64,000 bases of DNA, taken from contig NC_012877.2 in the NCBI RefSeq assembly GCF_000003195.3, positions 10,146,855-10,210,854 of the forward strand, given 5' to 3'. This stretch comes from Sorghum bicolor (lineage: Eukaryota; Streptophyta; Magnoliopsida; Poales; Poaceae). Below, one piece after another: positions 24,101-34,676 of the stretch. A model generated the notes under the pieces. The model had not been told where the DNA came from, searched no databases, and saw only the letters and a program-made list of their open reading frames with translations. A program made the translations under genes and the position numbers. Numbering within the stretch: the stretch's first letter is position 1; each line of letters begins with the position of its first letter.

Positions 24101-25596
24101 AAACATTATCATTTGCCACATATTCACACACTAACTAACATCTCTATCCTAACTCATGTCTTCTAAATCAACAGTGAACAAGATTTGATCTTGCCTTTTG
24201 ACAAGTTCAAGAACATGAAATTTATGATTCTGACTGAAGTTTGGCAAAATTGACACGTCTAGATTTGGTTGTACTATACTGAGTTTAAAGCTATGCCTAC
24301 TGCATGCGAGTTAAATTGGACTCACTAAAGAAAGACAAGATAGGCATGAAATAGGAATCCTGCAAATGGTGACCAGAATTTTTTTCAAAGACTAATGATG
24401 ATGCAATTAAGGGTTTCAAAGATAGGGAAACTCATTATGAATTCGAATTTCCATTGGAAATTCACAATATCTATTCTATTTAAGCATGGATTATTTCAAT
24501 CCATTTGTAGTCTACGAAGAGTTAACCTATTGTGTAAAACTTCAGAGTTATATTCCTGGTTATCCTAATATGGGAAGATTCTTCAGCAAAACTTAATTCT
24601 TTTAGAGAAAATTCCGCAAAAACTTAAATTATTTAGCAAGTCTTGATGATAAGTGTTAAAAGCAAATGCGCTAATTTTAATCATCCAGTGATCTATGTGT
24701 ATCACGTGTTACACAGCCACCACACAAAATTTAGGAACTTATTAGTGTGCCAAGCAGATTCGGTACCTCAGAATAGCAATTATGAATTTTTTTTTTGAAG
24801 AACTCAGGAGGGGAGGCCCCTATCTAAGGGGGTGTTTAGTTCCCCTTTTTTCCCAAAAAATTTTGGGTTTTGGTCCATCATTTTGCAAAATGAAACTAAA
24901 CACCATGCAAAATTTTTGGCAAAAAGGTGATTATTCTTCATTTTGGATTTTGGCCTCAAGAGGCAAAAAAAACCCAAAAAGAGTCTCAAGATGCTCTCAT
25001 GAGGGCAATAAATTCTGCATTTTGGATGGAACTAAACATGACCTTGAAAATTTTGGCATTTTGCATTTTGGATTCTATGGGGAACTAAACACCCCCTAAA
25101 TTGTATTAAAGTTGCAAACTGTACAAATAGCAATTATGAATTATCCCTTTCTTCCAAACAACATCCCCAATCTAACGACAAAATACCCTAATCACACATG
25201 TGATCAAAATCAAGAGCTCGAACCACCCACCTCGACAAAGTTGGTGAACTTGGGGTCCCGATTGACCACGAGCCGATGCACCTGGATTCACAACAACAAA
25301 GAGCCAAGAAACACCACCACGGGATCAGCAACGCCCAAACCAAAGCCGGAGCTAGAATGCGGCACCAAGACCAAATCTTTCTTCTCTACCAGCAACAGGG
25401 CTCACCTCGTACTCGACCTTGTGCTTCTCGGAGTCCTCGAGCGGGACGTAGTACTTGGCCAGCCGCGTCTTCCCCTGCCGGTTCTGCAGCAGGATGAACC
25501 GGATCTGCGCAGGCGAGGCAGATCGAACCAAGGTGAGGAACAGGAAAGAATCAAAGAAACTATTGGGGAAATCGGATGCGGCGGGTTGGTTACCAT
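21110..25596 (-). CDS. AP2S: AP-2 complex subunit sigma (clathrin adaptor small chain)
   Basis: Six coding exons on the minus strand: 25594-25596, 25406-25504, 25231-25281, 23696-23869, 22747-22806 and 21110-21151. They sum to 429 nt, an exact 142-aa protein, the usual sigma-2 length. Family landmarks are [56 protein letters not shown] and a C-terminal [12 protein letters not shown]. All introns have GT-AG ends. Sigma-2 is the small longin-fold subunit of AP-2, which recruits clathrin and cargo at the plasma membrane during endocytosis. The first coding exon holds only the ATG; the intron starts at the next base. Intron 3 carries a Tourist MITE (24828-25096) and the last intron carries a LINE fragment (21462-21910). 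The model is by hand; exon phases all agree. Confidence 0.97.
21462..21910 (+). mobile_element. LINE 3' fragment (zf-RVT region) in the last AP-2 sigma intron
   Basis: On the plus strand one frame reads [20 protein letters not shown], then [20 protein letters not shown] and [15 protein letters not shown]. This is the reverse-transcriptase-associated zinc-binding region (C-x-L, H-x-x-x-x-C pattern) found near the end of plant L1-type LINEs. It ends near an A-rich tract (about 21900-21917). The copy is 5'-truncated and lies antisense to the host gene. Confidence 0.8.
24828..25096. mobile_element. Tourist-like (PIF/Harbinger) MITE in AP-2 sigma intron 3
   Basis: The element is 269 bp with ends GGGGGTGTTTAGTTCCCC and GGGGAACTAAACACCCCC, an 18-bp perfect inverted repeat. 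TAA flanks both sides (24825-24827 and 25097-25099). It sits inside the intron between exons 25231-25281 and 23696-23869. Confidence 0.88.
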
Positions 25597-25783
25597 GGCG
25601 GAGGACGACGGGGATGCCTGAGAATTGAGAAGGGCAGCGGCGTGATATGGGAGCGAGGGGAGAAATGAGTACGAGTTTTCGTTTCTCTGTTCTTCCGGAT
25701 CGCGGCTTTGCTGTATACTTGCTCAAAAGTCTCAGTTATTAGGCTGTCCAATGTGAAGGGTTGGCACGTTTGTTTCAGTATAA

Positions 25784-26373
25784 GGCCTTGTTTACTTCCA
25801 TAATTTTTTAAAAAATAGGAATAATAGCAGTTTCATTTGAATTTGATAAATATTGTCTAATTATGGACTATAGGCTAAAAAAATTCGTCTCGTCAATTTC
25901 GACCAAACTGTGCAATTAATTTTTATTTTTATCTATATTTAATATTCCATGCATACGTCTAAAGATTCGATGTGATGGAGAATCTGAAAAATTTTGTAAA
26001 ATTTTTGGAGAACTAAGGCCCTGTTTAGTTTCCCATCCAAAATTTTTTCATCCATCCCATCGAATCTTTGGACACATGCATGAAACATTAAATATACATA
26101 AAAAAATAAACTAATTACACAGTTTGGTTGAAAATCGCGAGACGAATCTTTTAAGCCTAGTTACTCCATGATTAGCCTTAAGTGCTACAGTAACCCAAAT
26201 GTGCTAATGACAGCTTAATTATGCTTAAAAGATTTGTCTTGCGGTTTACTGACGAGCTATGTAATTTGTTTTTTTATTAGTTTCTAAAAATCTCTCCCGA
26301 CATCCTTCCGACACATCCGATGTGACACCCAAAAAATTTTCATCACCAATCTAAACAGGGCCTAAACAAGGCC
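25784..26373. mobile_element. Tourist-like MITE interrupted by a second Tourist element
   Basis: The outer element starts GGCCTTGTTTACTTCC after TAA (25781-25783) and ends AACAAGGCC at 26373. Removing the inner insertion and its duplicated TAA leaves about 241 bp, matching the 242-bp element at 30498. The base triplet after the right end is TAT, so one target-site copy has mutated. Confidence 0.82.
26017..26362. mobile_element. Inner Tourist-like MITE, long subfamily
   Basis: The element is 346 bp with ends GGCCCTGTTTAGTTTCCC and AATCTAAACAGGGCC, flanked by TAA on both sides (26014-26016 and 26363-26365). It is the same subfamily as 19485-19828 and lies within the outer element near its right end. 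Confidence 0.87.
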
Positions 26374-26500
26374 TATTTTTTTTCTGAATTTATACTTTAT
26401 GTATAAGCCGCGTTTAGCCTCCGGAAAAATTTCCTTGATCCTATGTTTTTTTTTTGAAAGTTGAACTGTCCATTCCAAACAGACACTGCACTGAGACAGG

Positions 26501-26650
26501 CTCCCTCTGTTCCAAGTTATAGAATATTTGAATTTTTTTTAATATATAGATTTTGCTATATGTTTAGATGTACACTATGTCTAAATATTTAATATAATTA
26601 ATGTATCTAAAAGAATTAATAAAATATCTTATAATTTAGAACAAAGAGAA
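26501..26650. mobile_element. Stowaway-like MITE, degenerate
   Basis: The left end CTCCCTCTGTTCCAAGTTAT and right end ATAATTTAGAACAAAGAGAA are imperfect inverted repeats of the Stowaway type. TA follows the right end, but the left flank is GG. Confidence 0.65.
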
Positions 26651-27314
26651 TATAAGATAATCATACAACAAGGATGGAGATACGTTGGTCACAACTCATA
26701 ATGTATCATTCTAAGCCGGTTTGAAACAAAGTAAAAGCACATCAATTTTGGAGGATAACATTCCTATATATTTGTGCTAAGAATTAAATCCTAAAGATTC
26801 TTTTAGATTACCATAGAATTTAAAATTATAGGGATTTTTCTGTTTAAAAAATTGTGTTCCAAAGAAGTCTTGAAGAAACAAAGAGAACCACATATCTATA
26901 TTCATTAGATGTATTTGTGCAAGCTTTATGGGTACATGATGATTGTCTATGGTCCATAAACATTAATCGTGATTCCTAAGGCCCCCGATTGGAATTATAT
27001 AGAAAAATTTACGACGAATCCCGGAAATAAAGGATTGGATTCTTGCAAATCATATAAATTTCCTATGGAATGGCTTGTTTCATAGGAACTCTGGTGGAAT
27101 TTTACCAACAGGTTGAATCATATGGAATGTTTTCTTTGTGTCATTCTCTAGTCGAATTTCTGTGTCTTTCCTGTGCTACATCAAAACATTCATCAAGCTT
27201 ACAATTTTATGTATTCCTATGTTTTTCCTATTTCTGCATTTCTAAAATCATGCATTCCAAAGAGGCTCTAAAGATGAGGTCTTTGGCAAAATTCAGTTTA
27301 ATGGACCATACAAA
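26651..27314. other. Intergenic region, no gene seen
   Basis: AT-rich sequence with no supported exon. It leads into the LINE remnant that follows. Confidence 0.4.
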
Positions 27315-27600
27315 AGAGCAATAATGATACCTTTATTCTCTTTGAAAAGGCCTTTGACAAAATAGAACATGAAGGAGTACTTACTTTGATGGAGGCTAAA
27401 GGTTTTGAGCAAACTTGGATTGGTTGGATCAAATCAATTCTTTCTTCACACACATCTTAGTTGTTATGTTAAATGGAGTGTTGGGAAAAAGTTTTCATTG
27501 CAAATGGGTGTGTTAGGCAAAATGATCCTTTGTCCCCATTACGTGATCTATTGTTGTGTGATATACAAACTACTAGTCATAGGTTAAAGAAAACAAAAAA
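27315..27600 (+). mobile_element. LINE reverse-transcriptase fragment
   Basis: Plus-strand frames read FEKAFDKIEHEGVLTLMEAK then GFEQTWIGWIKSILSS, and after frame changes SVGKKFSLQMGV. These match the RT core of plant L1-type LINEs (the region before GxRQGDPLSP). The fragment is short, frameshifted, and ends near an A-rich stretch at about 27585-27615. Confidence 0.75.
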
Positions 27601-27615
27601 AACAACAACAACAAC

Positions 27616-29911
27616 TGCACAGTCGTAAGGAAACCAGTTCAGTCACAATTCACCTCGTGCTAGTGACAATAGACAAAATATAGTATTTCCCCCACGATTT
27701 TTCTCCCCTAACATTGATTTATTGAAAGGACTTCAGCTATATATGTCATTTTCCAGTCGTGATATGACCGGTATATGTCGTTTCCCGTTTGTTCTTTTCC
27801 ATTGTGTGAACACAAGTACTACATGATTACATATACAAAGAAAATAAAACAACAAATAAGTACAATAAAATTATAAAGTTGAGATATACTACGTTTTGCA
27901 GTTAAAATACTTGTCATATTTGACATTGTAGATGGCCTTTGATGTGTATATTGACTAATACATTTTTTTGTTGAACATATATTTTCCAAATCCTTCAAAT
28001 TTATGAGATTTTGTAAATACTTTTGAATACAAACATACATATATACTTACATATTTTAAAACTATTAATTTAAATCTATTGTATGTACTTTTAAGATTTG
28101 AACAAAATCTTGTCTTTAGACGATATCTTATGACCGGAGGTGGGAAGTATGCATGTGATAGATGACATATGGATATCTAGTAGAGGACTCGTGGATAGCT
28201 AGGTGATGAGAAGCTGCTGGGAACTTAGTGACCACTCGATCGTTTACTTGTCCGAGCAAGTTGTTCGTTGGATGGTGTTCACATGGATAGGTCCATATAA
28301 TTCCATATCTAGATAGCTATAGCTTTGGCAATTTATTTATCATATTTGGTCAAGATCATCTGTATGACATATATTCTATTTTTCATGTAATATAATACAG
28401 TCTAGCATTTAAAGTTTATCCTCAAATATAATACATTCTAAGGATAAAAATCAATTTTACATTAGATATTTTTTATTTATCAACCAATCACCATTAATCA
28501 TATTGATGATAGCATCTGATTAGAAAATAAAATTAGACTACATGTATCTTTTATATGCTCTATTAATTCGTTTTAAAATTTCTATAATACACTATATATA
28601 TATATTATATGACAGAGGGAGGACTTGATTTTCATAAAATTTATTCAATCATATTTGTTGCCATAGTTGGTCGTTGAATGCCATTGTTCATTTTCAGACG
28701 GGTCATTTATTTGTCATTTTGGGAAGAAAATCTAAGAGAAAGATCTAATATAGGACCATGCATGTGCACGCCTTCAAGTTGAGAGCCGGTCTGCACATTG
28801 GATTTATGTATAGAAAATTAACATGGGAGTTATATTATTTGCACATGGATTGTAATATATGGTGTCTTTTTTCCATACCCAAGGTATTCCTAAACAAACT
28901 GGATTATTTGGGTCTAAATTGTACCGGCAAGCAGATGAACATATAAGAAAAAAGATATGTCTTGCACCATGATAAATGCCTTATTGAGTAAGTGGCCTTT
29001 TAGACTCCTCACATCATATCTAATGGCATTTAAGAGCAACTCCAAGAGCTCTTTTTAGATGAAAGAAGAATTATATTAAAAATAGTTGAGTACATCATCA
29101 TGTTACAAAGCACTCTTAGATACAATATGTGTACCTTCTGTACTTACGCTTTCTATAGCTTCAAATCTCAATGCCAAACATATATGCCAATTGTATGGAT
29201 GACTATATAGGTAAACACTTGGCAAAGGTCTAGAAACAGATGCCCAATGAACGACGACCAACATTCCTCCAGGCGGACGAAGTTAAGAAACTTCTTCTTA
29301 CTTGCATCTTCCTTCTGCCACTAAAGAATAAGAAAAACTGATCTAAATCTTCCCAACTCAAACCAATAATTAACTTGAAGGATAGACTTGTTCTCACTAA
29401 TCTTTCATCGTAGTTAGATCAAACCACAACAAAAATAGAGAAGAGAACGAAGAAATTTATTCCATGGCGGTAACATCATCTCCGCCTTGATGTCACCGTT
29501 CGGAAATCTAAGTCTCCATGTTGTTATGCCGAGGAAGTTGGTGACGCCATAGTTATCGCCCTCATTTTCAACGGAGTCGCCATGGAGAAATCAAATCTAC
29601 CCTACCCCTTGTCGTCGTCAGAAAGGAGGAGACAAATACCCAATATCAAGAAATATAGAATGGAGAGATCCTAACCTTAAAGGACTCGATCTTAAAGGAC
29701 TCGATCTATTGGAAAGCTTATCAGAGAAATAGATTCCACTCCCTCCGGCCTCTGACAAGATGTCGGAGGGGGAAAAGAGGAGGACTAGCGATTGTAGAGG
29801 CAGGGGATGGCAACAGCGGCCTCGGTTGCGCCCTAGGGCATGAACTAGAGAGACGGTTACCTTTAATAAATAAATTAACTTGAACTAGAGTATTTTAATT
29901 AAATATTTAGC
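27616..29911. other. Intergenic region, no gene seen
   Basis: AT-rich. A possible decayed Stowaway end (GACAGAGGGAGGA) lies at about 28611-28623. A duplicated phrase (TTAAAGGACTCGATCT) lies at about 29676-29708. No coding exon is supported. Confidence 0.4.
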
Positions 29912-30183
29912 TAGAGCAACTCTAAGAGTCTTTTAAATTCCTTTCTTTGGTGAAAGAAATACCCTCCAACCTCTTTATTTGGATCTCTAAATATAGACAT
30001 TATATATTTAAGATATGTCGCTAGCCAAAGATAGAGAGCGAGGACGGCTCACTAGAGTGCGCACAAGATATAGAAAAGAATATTTAGAGGGTATAAAGAT
30101 ATAGAAAGCAAATTTTATTCCAATAACCCTTGAATATGATAATTTAGAGAGTAAACTTTTAAAACCTTGTTGCAGATGCTCTA
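29912..30183. mobile_element. Probable MITE with GAGCAACTC-type ends
   Basis: The left end TAGAGCAACTCTAAGAG and right end TTGTTGCAGATGCTCTA are imperfect inverted repeats. I could not see a clear target-site duplication, so the superfamily is not assigned. Confidence 0.5.
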
Positions 30184-30497
30184 TCGACAATATAGCAAGA
30201 AACAAAATTTACTTTATCATCATAGGTGACCCACATTTATGCAAAACCAAATGAAACCAAACCAAACCAAACCAAATGAAATGAAATCAAATCAAATCGA
30301 TAAAAGCACAAGTGGTCTTGAGACTCGTGCCGTGGTGAACACGAAAATTGGATAGCTGACATATACATACATGCATGCACGCGCGCAGAAAACCACAGCA
30401 CACGGACGGGAGCAGCGGCGAGAGAGCGAGAGTACCAGAGAGTGCCGGGCAGGGCACACGTCGAGATATTTTTTTTATTAATAATAAGTACATATAA

Positions 30498-30739
30498 GGC
30501 CTTGTTTACTTTCCAGAAAATTTTGCAAAATTTTTCACATTTTCTGTCACATCGAATCTTTAAACGCATGCATGAAGTATTAAATATAAACGAAAATAAA
30601 AATTAATTGCACAGTTTGGTCGAAATTGACAAGACGAATCTTTTGAGCCTAGTTAGTCTATGATTGGACAATATTTGTCAAATACAAACGAAAATGCTAC
30701 AGTGTCCATTTCCCAAAATTTTTGGAACTAAACAAGGCC
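30498..30739. mobile_element. Tourist-like (PIF/Harbinger) MITE at the B-box gene promoter
   Basis: The element is 242 bp with ends GGCCTTGTTTAC and GAACTAAACAAGGCC. TAA flanks both sides (30495-30497 and 30740-30742). It ends 151 bp before the B-box start codon, so it lies in the proximal promoter or leader. Confidence 0.9.
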
Positions 30740-30805
30740 TAAGACGGCGACCGGCCGGCGGGCTTTTATTTCCGCCTAATCATAAAGAAAACCTACCGAA
30801 AAGCG

Positions 30806-30871
30806 ATGGAGATGGAGCAGTACCCTAGCTCGCTCATTTGTTTCTCCAGCAGCAGCAACCTCTCACTCTGA
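30806..30871 (+). other. Upstream ORF of the B-box gene
   Basis: An ATG at 30806 opens a 21-codon frame ([20 protein letters not shown] plus L) that stops at TGA 30869-30871, 19 bases before the main ATG at 30891. The second codon pair also contains an in-frame ATG. If transcription starts upstream of 30806, ribosomes would meet it first. The transcript start is not known, so the call depends on that. Confidence 0.5.
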
Positions 30872-30890
30872 TCGACCTCGTCGATCTCCC

Positions 30891-32713
30891 ATGAAGATCG
30901 GGTGCGACGCGTGCGAGCGCGCGGAGGCGGCGGTGCTGTGCTGCGCCGACGAGGCCGCGCTCTGCCGCAGCTGCGACGCCGCCGTCCACTCCGCCAACAA
31001 GCTCGCCGCCAGGCACCACCGCGTCGCGCTGCTCCCGTCGTCCACCGCTCACCCTCCCTCGTCCACCAGTCCCATCGCCGACGACGGCAGCGGCAGCGGC
31101 GGCGGCGGCGGCGACGGCCACCCCGCCTGTGACATCTGCCAGGTACGTAGCTGACAGCTGTCGCCCCGCGTTGTAGCTTGTATAGGCGCTTGGCCGAATA
31201 AGGTTTGAGGCGATCAATTAATTAATTAGCGACAGTACAATGCAATTTTTAAGATGCTTCTAGGTACAGGCAGCAAAAGGCCAAGGTTCCAAAATTTGTC
31301 TAGGCACAAGATATGGCCTTGTATAGCAGCATGCATGGAGCAATTTCCATGAAAAATTTACTTCATCCAAGGGGAAAAAAATGTGTTTTTTACTTAAAAA
31401 TGTAAGGTGTTTTAACTTTTGACCTAGTTATTAGACGAACTTTTCCTAATTTAATTAAACTATGTTAACATATATATGATTATAATGCCACATAATTTAC
31501 CATCGCAATATATTTTGTTCTAGATTTTTTTAGACTAATTTAATGGTGTAGATGTGTTGATGAACACACATATGAATTTATTCAAAACTAAAGAATATTG
31601 ACTTATGATACAAAACTAAAAAAAACCATCATACCTTATTTTGGAACAGAAAGAGTACAAAGTATGATTTTTTTTGTTTGTTACTCAAGCATATTTTCAA
31701 CTAATAAGGATACCCTTTTCTCCATAAAAATTTCTTGTTAATTTCCTGAAACAAAGGCTTCGCGGTTTGTTGGCGCGACTTGCCTGGTTGTTTGTTGCTG
31801 CATGCCTCTCTCATCTAATGTGTGGTCCAGTGTATTGAAGGATGCAACGCATGAGAAGTACAGACATGATATCACGACTCGTACGTATCTGACGGGATAT
31901 CTTTGCACGTGATCTTGTCACGCTACTTGCTAGGATCGTTTAATTGGTGATGCACAATAATGGTCTATTATCACTGACATGTTATAAATACGCAATATTA
32001 GCGGTCCCGCAACCAATGTTTATTGCGTACTAAAAAAATTCCAGTTGAAATTATTATGAATATATATAATCTTGAATAAACACCGAGTCGCTGTAGACAA
32101 ATTTGCGTTGGCGGTAAAAAAAACGTCACAACTTTTTAGCTCAACATGACGACATGAACAAAGTTTATGTGTCTCTTTTTTTTTTTGACTGTGTCTCTCC
32201 TTATGCCTGAGATGTTGGTGCTGGCAGGAGAAGACGGGCTACTTCTTCTGCCTCGAGGACCGCGCCCTGCTGTGCCGGCCCTGCGACGTCGCCGTCCACG
32301 CCGCGGGCGTCCACGTCTCGTCCCACCGGCGCTTCCTCATCACCGGCGTCCGTGTGGGCGACGTCGAGAGCCTGAGCCACGGTGTCCCCGGCAGTGATGG
32401 CGGCGCCAGCCCAAGCACGACCAGCAGCGGCAACGGGAGCAGCAACGCTCCCGGCAGCAGCTCCGGCGGCGGCAACCCGACGACGACGACGACGACGACG
32501 ACCATGCCCGACCAAGTGCGGCCGTCGTCGTCGTCGTCGATCCGCGCCACGGCAGCGACGACGGCAGAGGGCTCGCCGGGGCAGTGGCAGCAGTGGCTGT
32601 GGAGTGACTTCTTGGCCGACGACGTTGGCGGTGGCGGTGGCGTTGACATGGAGGAGGAGTGCTGCCATGCTGAGCTATCTGAACCTGGCTCCTCCGGCCT
32701 TACTAGATCCTGA
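30891..32713 (+). CDS. Double B-box zinc-finger protein (BBX, class IV type)
   Basis: Two exons, 30891-31142 and 32228-32713, encode 245 aa. B-box 1 spans residues 5-47 ([14 protein letters not shown], then [20 protein letters not shown]) and B-box 2 spans about 80-126 ([41 protein letters not shown]). No CCT domain follows, as in the two-B-box class (BBX18-25 in Arabidopsis), whose members act in light and hormone signalling through nuclear protein contacts. The intron (GTACGT ... TGGCAG) falls just after CDICQ inside box 2. The tail is Gly/Ser/Thr-rich, with an eight-Thr run encoded by an ACG repeat, and a WSDFLADD motif near 208. The start codon fits the family start MKI. Confidence 0.94.
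31393..31655. mobile_element. Probable Stowaway MITE in the B-box intron
   Basis: TA lies on both sides (31391-31392 and 31656-31657). The right end CCTTATTTTGGAACAGAAAG is a good Stowaway end; the left end (CTTAAAAATGTAAGGTG) matches only in part. It is AT-rich with no coding capacity. Confidence 0.5.
32478..32540 (+). repeat. ACG and TCG triplet repeats in B-box exon 2
   Basis: An ACG run (about 32479-32502) encodes polythreonine, and a TCG run (about 32524-32538) encodes polyserine. Both lie in the low-complexity linker and could vary in length between accessions. Confidence 0.8.
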
Positions 32714-34297
32714 CATGTTGAGATCTCATCACATGATTGAGATGATGATTCCTAGAATCAGCTGATGATCAAAGAACAAATGTAGTATCAAGTCAAAGTG
32801 TTTGCTGAGCTTTTTTTTTTCATTCCTACGCAAACTCTTCAGAATTAAAAGATTATAAACTATACTCCGGTTCCATAACTTCGGTTGTTCTGAACAAAAA
32901 TCAAGATTATTGGTGGTTGCTCGTTCGGACTGAACGCCACTTGTGTCACGCGCGCGGTGGTTGCCCACGCCCCACGGTAGGATCGTATTTTCTTTTATCC
33001 TTTTTTTTTCCTTCACAATGATGTGCTCGATTTGGAGCGAGTCATCCATAGAGGCAATACGTTCGAGACACCTCTACAAATACCTTGTGTGACAGACAAG
33101 CTAAACCAAGGCGGTTCGTAATTTGGCCTACCTCTAAAACAGAATTTTCGAACCCTAATTAATTTAAAATGGAAAGGTAGTCAACTACAATGTTGCAAAT
33201 CCCTTGTAGTACTACAAATTTGGTTTATGTTGTTGCTCCATTTGCATTGAGATCATTTGAAAAGTTTTAAAATATCGGAATTCAAATTATGAAAGCTTAA
33301 ATTTCGGGGCATAATGATTTTAATTGGAAAAGTCATCAACAACAAAGTTGTAGTATGTATGATAATTTTAATATAACATTTATCATTATCTGGCTTAATT
33401 TGGAAAAGTTATAAATTTATCATTTTAAGTTTTCAGATTTTTAAAATTCATTTTTTGGAAAGAATTAAGCACCTCGAATTGAGAAATCACATAAACCATA
33501 ATACTCGAAAAGATGCTTTATAGTTGATGATTTTCTCATTTGAAAACATTTAGGGCCCAGTTTAAGATTAATGGTTTTGAAATTCATATTCTTTGAACTT
33601 TTTAAATGACCTTAGGTGAAGAAATGACCTAAACTAAAGTTTTAGTACTCGAAAAGATCTGAGACTTTACAATTCAAAAAAAATTATTTGAATTCACTTA
33701 GGTCTCAAATATATAAAAATGAATACAAAAGGAATCTATTAGTCATTTAGTCACAAGCGACTTCGAGGTAGTAGTGACTTTGAGTTGTAGTTCTGTGGAA
33801 ACAAAACGAGAGACCCTGCGGTTTCAACCCCGTGTAGGGGTTGGCTGGTGGGCATCTCTTCATTTTTTTTACTATTCTTTTTGCCAGATTTATAAATTCT
33901 GGAAATACAGTGAGTGTTTGAAATCTCTAGGTCATTATTATGGCCTTGTCCCAAGCTGACTGGCACCACCAAAAAGGGTTAGTTGGATAAAAGGATAATC
34001 GTTATCTCCAGATTGTTGAACAGCTTAAGTATATCATAGAATAGGGTCAGATTTGTCAGACTGGAATAAGAAGAAACTTTGGAGCAAAACATACCCAGAG
34101 TGAAGCATACCAGTAATACGAACACAGGATCATATTTTTGATCATATTAGTACAGAAGAGCAGACAGATTTGGTAACCTAAGTCTATATTGATCAATGTC
34201 ATTCATGTGATTTCCTCGTTGGACACGTATACAAAATAAGAACATTATAATCCAAATGTCAGTAAATGCATTCTATTTCTTTTTGCCCGAAGATAAC
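32714..34297. other. Intergenic region between the B-box and STICHEL-like genes
   Basis: The first part is B-box 3' flank. A possible SINE-like segment lies at about 33757-33890. The rest is AT-rich and shows no exon. Confidence 0.4.
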
Positions 34298-34298
34298 A

Positions 34299-34361
34299 AG
34301 GGGCACATAATAACTTTGCTAGGGGCACATAATAACTTTGCTAGCACATAATAACTTTGCT
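34299..34361 (+). repeat. Tandem triplication of a 22-bp unit
   Basis: The unit AGGGGCACATAATAACTTTG plus CT occurs at 34299-34320 and 34321-34342. A 19-bp version lacking three bases follows at 34343-34361. It lies about 315 bp past the STICHEL-like stop codon, possibly in the 3'UTR. Confidence 0.9.
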
Positions 34362-34676
34362 AGGGTGACATATAAATACAAAATCAAGATTACACGTGCA
34401 GCTGATTGCTGGAGAAATTGTCCTCCGTCCCTGAAGTTGTCGCAGATAGTTATTGCACCAAAATCCTGCCCCATGAAGGCCAAAAATATGCGGCCATCAA
34501 AGTTGAATTTCAGGCTGGAAGCATGCTGAAGTGAATATGGTAGTAGTTTCAAATGTCCTTGTCTTCTGAAACAACGTGTCATTTTGCAAAACAAGAACCA
34601 TTTCAAACACGTATTTTATTCCTAGGCTTCGCTACATCATCATTGGCAATTCGGCATGTTAAACAGCTCTACCAGA

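Noticed and set aside
32201..32668. Minus-strand frames opposite B-box exon 2
   Set aside because: They mirror a well-supported exon and consist of repeat-derived Arg/Val/Pro runs.
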